From Bacteroidales bacterium UBA5537 (lineage in GTDB: Bacteria > Bacteroidota > Bacteroidia > Bacteroidales > Lentimicrobiaceae): DNA of 9,370 nt. Below the pieces are notes generated by a model, which worked only from the letters and a program-made list of their open reading frames with translations, searched no databases and was not told the origin of the DNA. The stretch is taken from positions 7,373-16,742 of the forward strand of contig DINP01000124.1 of assembly GCA_002426025.1 (NCBI GenBank), given 5' to 3'. Shown here piece by piece: positions 6,272-9,370 of the stretch (position 1 is its first letter; each line of letters opens with the position of its first letter). The position numbers were made by a program, and so were the translations under genes.

Positions 6272-6680
6272 AACTATTTCGAAAGGATAAGGTGAATAGT
6301 TTTCATACATTATTTTGATAATCGAAAAAATATTTAACATAAGGTAGTCTCTGAATAATAAAAAATTAATTGTTGTAATTTTTAGTTTGAAAGTGGCTCA
6401 ACACGATGCTATACTTATAACTGTAACCGACTATCATTGAAACGATTGTTATAGTTGATCTTGAAATATATAACTGTCGTTGTTAGAATGAAACATATTA
6501 TATAGTGTAAAGAGCCAGGAAGGTATCATCCAAATTGTTAACGATCTGTTAATATTTGGATTTATCAGAACAATGTCATATCTATAGTGTTATATATATT
6601 GTTATATTTAATATGACATAATGGAGGATTCCGAAAATCCTTAAACAGAGTAGGAAAACACCAACTCAAAATCATTAAAC
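6272..6680. other. AT-rich 409-bp intergenic region with inverted repeats
   Basis: No coding frame or RNA gene is recognisable. CCAAAT (6530-6535) and ATTTGG (6554-6559) flank an 18-base loop carrying two TGTTAA. A perfect 9-bp inverted repeat (ATGTCATAT 6573-6581, ATATGACAT 6611-6619) encloses an AT-only-rich core. A small hairpin, GGATT/AATCC, follows at 6625-6639. TATATTTA at 6603-6610 is a poor -7 candidate. These elements crowd the last 150 bases before the NTF2-like gene, so they are more likely its control region than the end of the S74 gene. Confidence 0.5.
6573..6619. promoter_or_regulatory. Perfect 9-bp inverted repeat upstream of the NTF2-like gene
   Basis: ATGTCATAT at 6573-6581 and its exact complement ATATGACAT at 6611-6619 are separated by 29 AT-rich bases, ending 61 bases before the start codon. 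It could be an operator or a leader hairpin. The high AT content lowers its weight, but the GTC/GAC core is not simple sequence. Confidence 0.4.
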
Positions 6681-7604
6681 ATGAAAAAATTATTATTTGT
6701 GAGTATGGCTGTATTTATTGGTCTCTCAACCTATGCTCAGGAGAAAAACGGGACTGTTTACAGCAAACATTCAGCTATTGATCAAACAAAAAAATTCTGG
6801 ACGTCTTTTGAAAAAGGAGACAAAGCTGCTTTCGGAGCTTTTCTTGCAGACAGTATGGTAGTCATTTACAATGGTGGCGAAAATCCACAGAAAAAGGCTG
6901 ATTATCTGAATAGTATTGACTGGTGGTCATCTGAGTTTGAAAACCTGAAAGTGGTTGACGACACACCGGCATATCCCGATGCAATTGATTACGCAAAGGG
7001 CGGACTCTGGGTACAGGACTGGTTGCTATTAAGCGCTACTCATAAAAAAAGCGGAATTAACCTGAATCTGCATTTACACAATTTGTACAGTTTTAATAAG
7101 GATGGTAAAATTACTGCATTGTTCATGTATTTTAACAATGACCAGTTTGAAGCCATCAACAACAGCGAATCAACACAGGAAAACGGAGATATCTATATAA
7201 ATCACCCCTATATTCTTTCAGTCAGGAAGGCCGTAAATGCATATTGTGCTGAGGATATGACCAAACTGGTAAGTTTCTTTTCCCCGAAAGCAAATTTTGG
7301 CAACTCAACTATGAAATGGGGCGAAACAAAAGATTTTGCTACCAGAAAAAAAGAATGGGCTGATGACTTCTCAGCTTATGATAACATCAAAATGAAGCAG
7401 GTTGGCTATCCCGATTGTATGCACTATGCCAAAAACGATGGGTTCGTGGTATATTCATGGTGGGTTTGGTCAGGAACAGCCAAAAGCGATGGCAAAAAAG
7501 TTGAATTTCCGCTAATGCTTTCACACACCTTTGATAAGGACGGAAAAATTGACAATGAATATGCTTATTACAGCAACAATCATTTCATTACCCAGACAAA
7601 ATAA
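6681..7604 (+). CDS. Secreted protein with two SnoaL/NTF2-like domains
   Basis: 307 residues. Residues 1-19 are a type I signal peptide (ending TYA, Gln20 next), so the protein is periplasmic or exported. It contains two related halves. The first (about 34-156) runs from the helix KFWTSFEKGDKAAFGAFL to KDGKITALFMYFNNDQF. The second (about 178-302) runs from VRKAVNAYCAEDMTKLVSFF to KDGKIDNEYAYYSNNHF. The matching ends are 146 residues apart, which shows an internal duplication. Helix, Asp-rich turn and a curved sheet ending in DKDGKI-type strands are characteristic of SnoaL-like/NTF2-like folds, which in different proteins act as enzymes or as small-ligand or partner binding domains. The substrate is not predictable here. 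Aromatic residues are dense (WWSSEF, SWWVWSG), as in a hydrophobic pocket. It stands 409 bases from the S74 gene, has its own strong terminator, and has a decayed relative at 3361-3502. Confidence 0.85.
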   Translation: MKKLLFVSMAVFIGLSTYAQEKNGTVYSKHSAIDQTKKFWTSFEKGDKAAFGAFLADSMVVIYNGGENPQKKADYLNSIDWWSSEFENLKVVDDTPAYPDAIDYAKGGLWVQDWLLLSATHKKSGINLNLHLHNLYSFNKDGKITALFMYFNNDQFEAINNSESTQENGDIYINHPYILSVRKAVNAYCAEDMTKLVSFFSPKANFGNSTMKWGETKDFATRKKEWADDFSAYDNIKMKQVGYPDCMHYAKNDGFVVYSWWVWSGTAKSDGKKVEFPLMLSHTFDKDGKIDNEYAYYSNNHFITQTK

Positions 7605-7668
7605 AACCTTGTTTATATCCTGCGGGTAGCAAATGCGTTCATTTATCCGGGGTTATAAATCCGTATTC

Positions 7669-7726
7669 TAATCCGACCCGTCTCAACAGAGTAATTATTT
7701 GTTGAAACGTGGTCGGATTATTTTTT
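7669..7726 (+). terminator. Strong intrinsic terminator of the NTF2-like gene
   Basis: TAATCCGACC (7669-7678) pairs perfectly with GGTCGGATTA (7711-7720), and an inner stem TCAACA (7683-7688) with TGTTGA (7700-7705) extends the hairpin. Six T follow at 7721-7726. It begins 65 bases after the stop codon. Confidence 0.85.
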
Positions 7727-7815
7727 GGGAAACAGCGCTTTATTAAAATCTATCTTAAATGAAAGGTTGTTCATCATTCATTTTTTGGTTCAGTTATCAG
7801 ATAAAGTCATTGGGT

Positions 7816-7827
7816 TGACAGCTGTCA
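7816..7827. promoter_or_regulatory. Perfect 12-bp palindrome
   Basis: TGACAGCTGTCA is fully self-complementary. It sits between the two terminators and about 120 bases before the candidate DUF502 -7 box. The form suits a dimeric repressor or activator site, but nothing in the window identifies the protein. Confidence 0.35.
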
Positions 7828-7888
7828 TAAACCTTGCTGAATAATTAGTATTGAATTTTACAATCTCTTATGATATCTGAATAACAGT

Positions 7889-7917
7889 CGGGCTTTTAAT
7901 AATATTCAGCCCGTTTT
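7889..7917 (+). terminator. Second intrinsic-terminator-like hairpin
   Basis: CGGGCT (7889-7894) pairs with AGCCCG (7908-7913) around a 13-base AT loop, followed by four T (7914-7917). It would stop residual readthrough from the NTF2-like gene just ahead of the DUF502 promoter. Confidence 0.6.
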
Positions 7918-7947
7918 AGTCATAATCAAATTTAACATCAGATTGAC

Positions 7948-7955
7948 TACCTTTG
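7948..7955 (+). promoter_or_regulatory. Consensus -7 box for the DUF502 gene
   Basis: TACCTTTG is a full match to the Bacteroidota -7 consensus TAnnTTTG. No TTG is present at the usual -33 distance. Transcription would start near 7962 and give a leader of about 50 bases that contains the hairpin at 7973-8001. Confidence 0.55.
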
Positions 7956-7972
7956 CAAAACGATAAACCATG

Positions 7973-8001
7973 CAATAACTGGAACGTAAGTTATTGTTTT
8001 T
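7973..8001 (+). promoter_or_regulatory. Terminator-like hairpin in the DUF502 leader
   Basis: CAATAACT (7973-7980) and AGTTATTG (7989-7996) form a perfect 8-bp stem with an 8-base loop, followed immediately by five T (7997-8001). The T-run ends 13 bases before the ATG at 8015 and lies downstream of the -7 box, so it could work as an attenuator. The stem is AT-rich and may be too weak to terminate fully. Confidence 0.5.
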
Positions 8002-8014
8002 CAAAATATAAGAC

Positions 8015-8626
8015 ATGAACAATAAAAAGATTTCGAAGAAACTGCTGGCATGGTTTCTTCAGGGTTTGCTCTTTATTGCACCCGTTGCACTCACCATTTA
8101 CATCATCTATGTCTCGTTTACAATTGTAGATGGGATTCTTACCGATGTGATCCTGAGTATTTTTGGTTTCAGGATTCCAGGCCTTGGCATGGTTGTTATA
8201 CTGGTTTCCATTACCCTGATAGGGTTTCTGGGTTCATCTATTGTTTTTAAACCGCTGCTTTCCTATCTCGATAAGGTTATCAGTCAGGCTCCTTTGGTAA
8301 AAATCATTTATACTTCCATAAAGGATTTTATGTCGGCGTTTGTTGGAAAAGAAAGGCGCTTTACCGAGCCTGTGCTGGTGAAGGTGACTCGTGATGGCCA
8401 CCTCGAAAAAATGGGCTTTATCACTCAAAAAGACCTGTCAAACCTAAATATTCCCAACGGGAAGGTGGCAGTTTACCTGCCTCACTCCTACAACTTTTCG
8501 GGAAACCTGTTTATTGTTTCGGTCGAAAGCATCACACCTTTGGATGCTTCACCCGCTGAAGTAATGAAATTTATTGTGAGTGCAGGCGTTACAAGTATTG
8601 ACAATAAGCAAAGAGCCCACGATTGA
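8015..8626 (+). CDS. DUF502 family inner-membrane protein
   Basis: 203 residues, the usual length for the family. The N-terminus is basic (NNKKISKK). Two membrane helices follow, at about residues 11-36 (WFLQGLLFIAPVALTIYIIY) and 52-78 (GLGMVVILVSITLIGFLGSS), separated by a short loop with an RIPGLG turn characteristic of DUF502. The C-terminal soluble part carries the conserved PLVKIIYTSIKDF, the EPVLVKV strand, GFITQKD and VAVYLPHSYNFSGN segments, and SPAEVMKFIVSAGV near the end. DUF502 proteins are widespread in bacteria and some plant plastid homologues exist, but the molecular role is not established. A hydrophobic frame of 66 codons inside it (8050-8250) is only an out-of-frame shadow. 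The gene has its own promoter candidate and precedes surE by 109 bases in the same direction. Confidence 0.92.
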   Translation: MNNKKISKKLLAWFLQGLLFIAPVALTIYIIYVSFTIVDGILTDVILSIFGFRIPGLGMVVILVSITLIGFLGSSIVFKPLLSYLDKVISQAPLVKIIYTSIKDFMSAFVGKERRFTEPVLVKVTRDGHLEKMGFITQKDLSNLNIPNGKVAVYLPHSYNFSGNLFIVSVESITPLDASPAEVMKFIVSAGVTSIDNKQRAHD

Positions 8627-8735
8627 TGAACCTTTTATAGTTTTTTGGGTTTGATTTGTGGCAGTGCATAATCAATTGGATAGAAGATTACACAGTCAAT
8701 TCATTCCTGCGAAAACCTTAGATAATATTGAATAA

Positions 8736-9370
8736 ATGACTAAACCACTGATTCTTATTACCAACGATGATGGAATCCATGCTCCGGGATTACGCAACCT
8801 GATTAATGCAATGAAACAGCTTGGCGATGTGATGGTTGTTGCTCCTGATAAGCCAATGTCGGGCATGGGGCACGCGGTTACTATTTCATCACCACTTAGA
8901 GTGCACAAACTGGTTGACACACCCGGCCATATCGAATACTCCTGCAACGGAACCCCGGCCGATTGTGTTAAACTCGGCCAAAAGGCCATATTGGGCCGCA
9001 ATCCCGATTTGATTGTTTCAGGGATAAATCACGGATCAAATTCATCGGTGAATGTTATCTATTCAGGCACTATGGCCGCTGTTGTTGAAGGTGCCATGGA
9101 AAACATTCCGGCCATCGGCTTTTCATTAAATGATTACACTTACACTGCCGATTTCAGCAAATGCGAACCTTACATCCTCTCAATTGCCAGAAATGTGCTG
9201 GAAAAAGGCCTACCGGAATACACCTGTCTGAATGTAAATATTCCCGCTGTCAATGGATCACCGATAAAGGGGATTAAAATTGTGAGGCAGGCAATGGCAT
9301 TCTGGGACGAAAAATTTGACCAACGCAAAGATCCGCATCAGCGCGACTATTTCTGGCTTACAGGTGTTTT
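8736..9370 (+). CDS. surE: SurE 5'-nucleotidase (3' end missing)
   Basis: 211 codons are visible from the ATG at 8736, out of about 250-260 usual for the family. The active-site metal ligands are in place: Asp11 and Asp12 in ITNDDGIHAPG, Ser42 in PMSGMGHAVT and Asn98 in SGINHGSN. Further family blocks are CNGTPADCV and YSGTMAAVVEGA. SurE dephosphorylates nucleoside 5'- and 3'-monophosphates in the cytoplasm with a divalent metal and is linked to nucleotide salvage and stationary-phase survival. The start is fixed by the conserved beta-strand PLILITNDDG beginning four residues in; no ribosome-binding sequence is evident upstream (GATAATATTGAATAA), as is common in Bacteroidota. The open frame on the opposite strand at 8696-9001 is a shadow. 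Confidence 0.96.
   Translation, partial: MTKPLILITNDDGIHAPGLRNLINAMKQLGDVMVVAPDKPMSGMGHAVTISSPLRVHKLVDTPGHIEYSCNGTPADCVKLGQKAILGRNPDLIVSGINHGSNSSVNVIYSGTMAAVVEGAMENIPAIGFSLNDYTYTADFSKCEPYILSIARNVLEKGLPEYTCLNVNIPAVNGSPIKGIKIVRQAMAFWDEKFDQRKDPHQRDYFWLTGV

Larger units (their letters stand above)
7605..8014. other. Intergenic region with terminators and the DUF502 promoter
   Basis: This 410-base spacer contains a strong terminator (7669-7726), a 12-bp palindrome (7816-7827), a second terminator-like hairpin (7889-7917), a consensus -7 box (7948-7955) and a leader hairpin (7973-8001). No coding frame is supported in it. Confidence 0.7.

Noticed and set aside
6270..6303. AAACTATT/AATAGTTT hairpin at the end of the S74 gene as a terminator
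   Set aside because: The stem is AT-rich, the loop is 16 bases, and no continuous T-tract follows. It is too weak to call.
8696..9001. 101-codon minus-strand frame over the surE start
   Set aside because: It is antisense to the conserved SurE active-site segments, which explain the sequence completely.

Overview
The window looks chromosomal and comes from a member of the Bacteroidota. Several things point that way: secreted proteins with short type I signal peptides followed by Gln, a Fibrobacter-succinogenes-major-paralogue (FISUMP) domain, an S74 chaperone-tipped fibre protein, promoters resembling TTTG-N20-TAnnTTTG, AT-rich spacers, and no clear Shine-Dalgarno sequences. The species cannot be told from this stretch.

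Housekeeping genes flank a block of accessory genes. On the left is the 3' part of a Maf-type nucleotide pyrophosphatase (1-380). On the right are a DUF502 two-helix membrane protein (8015-8626) and the 5' part of surE, a 5'-nucleotidase (from 8736, running off the window).

Between them lie three same-strand genes for secreted proteins (649-2211, 2314-3351, 4838-6271). Each opens with an 18-residue signal peptide and nearly the same module of about 75 residues (motif AINTDG-x-x-PDNSAMLDVKS, then a KG-x-L-x-x-R and PATGLL region). After that they diverge completely. The first has a YadA-head-like beta-roll of fifteen exact 16-residue repeats, the second a tail-fibre-like linker plus a FISUMP domain, and the third a fibre stalk ending in an S74 self-cleaving chaperone with an intact Ser-Lys dyad. 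They read as one N-terminal cassette joined to three display heads, probably surface or extracellular fibres. No type IX secretion C-terminal sorting domain and no lipobox is visible.

A secreted protein with two SnoaL/NTF2-like domains (6681-7604) follows the third fibre gene. A decayed copy of its 3' end (3361-3502) sits directly behind the FISUMP gene, with in-frame stops and two single-base deletions relative to the intact copy. A fibre-gene plus NTF2-like unit was therefore probably duplicated and then eroded or recombined. An unrecognised gene on the minus strand (3641-4411) lies between the two units.

Regulatory features include candidate Bacteroidota promoters before the first and third fibre genes and before the DUF502 gene, a strong intrinsic terminator behind the NTF2-like gene, a terminator-like hairpin inside the DUF502 leader, and several inverted repeats in the long spacers. 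No tRNA, rRNA, CRISPR array or insertion sequence was seen.
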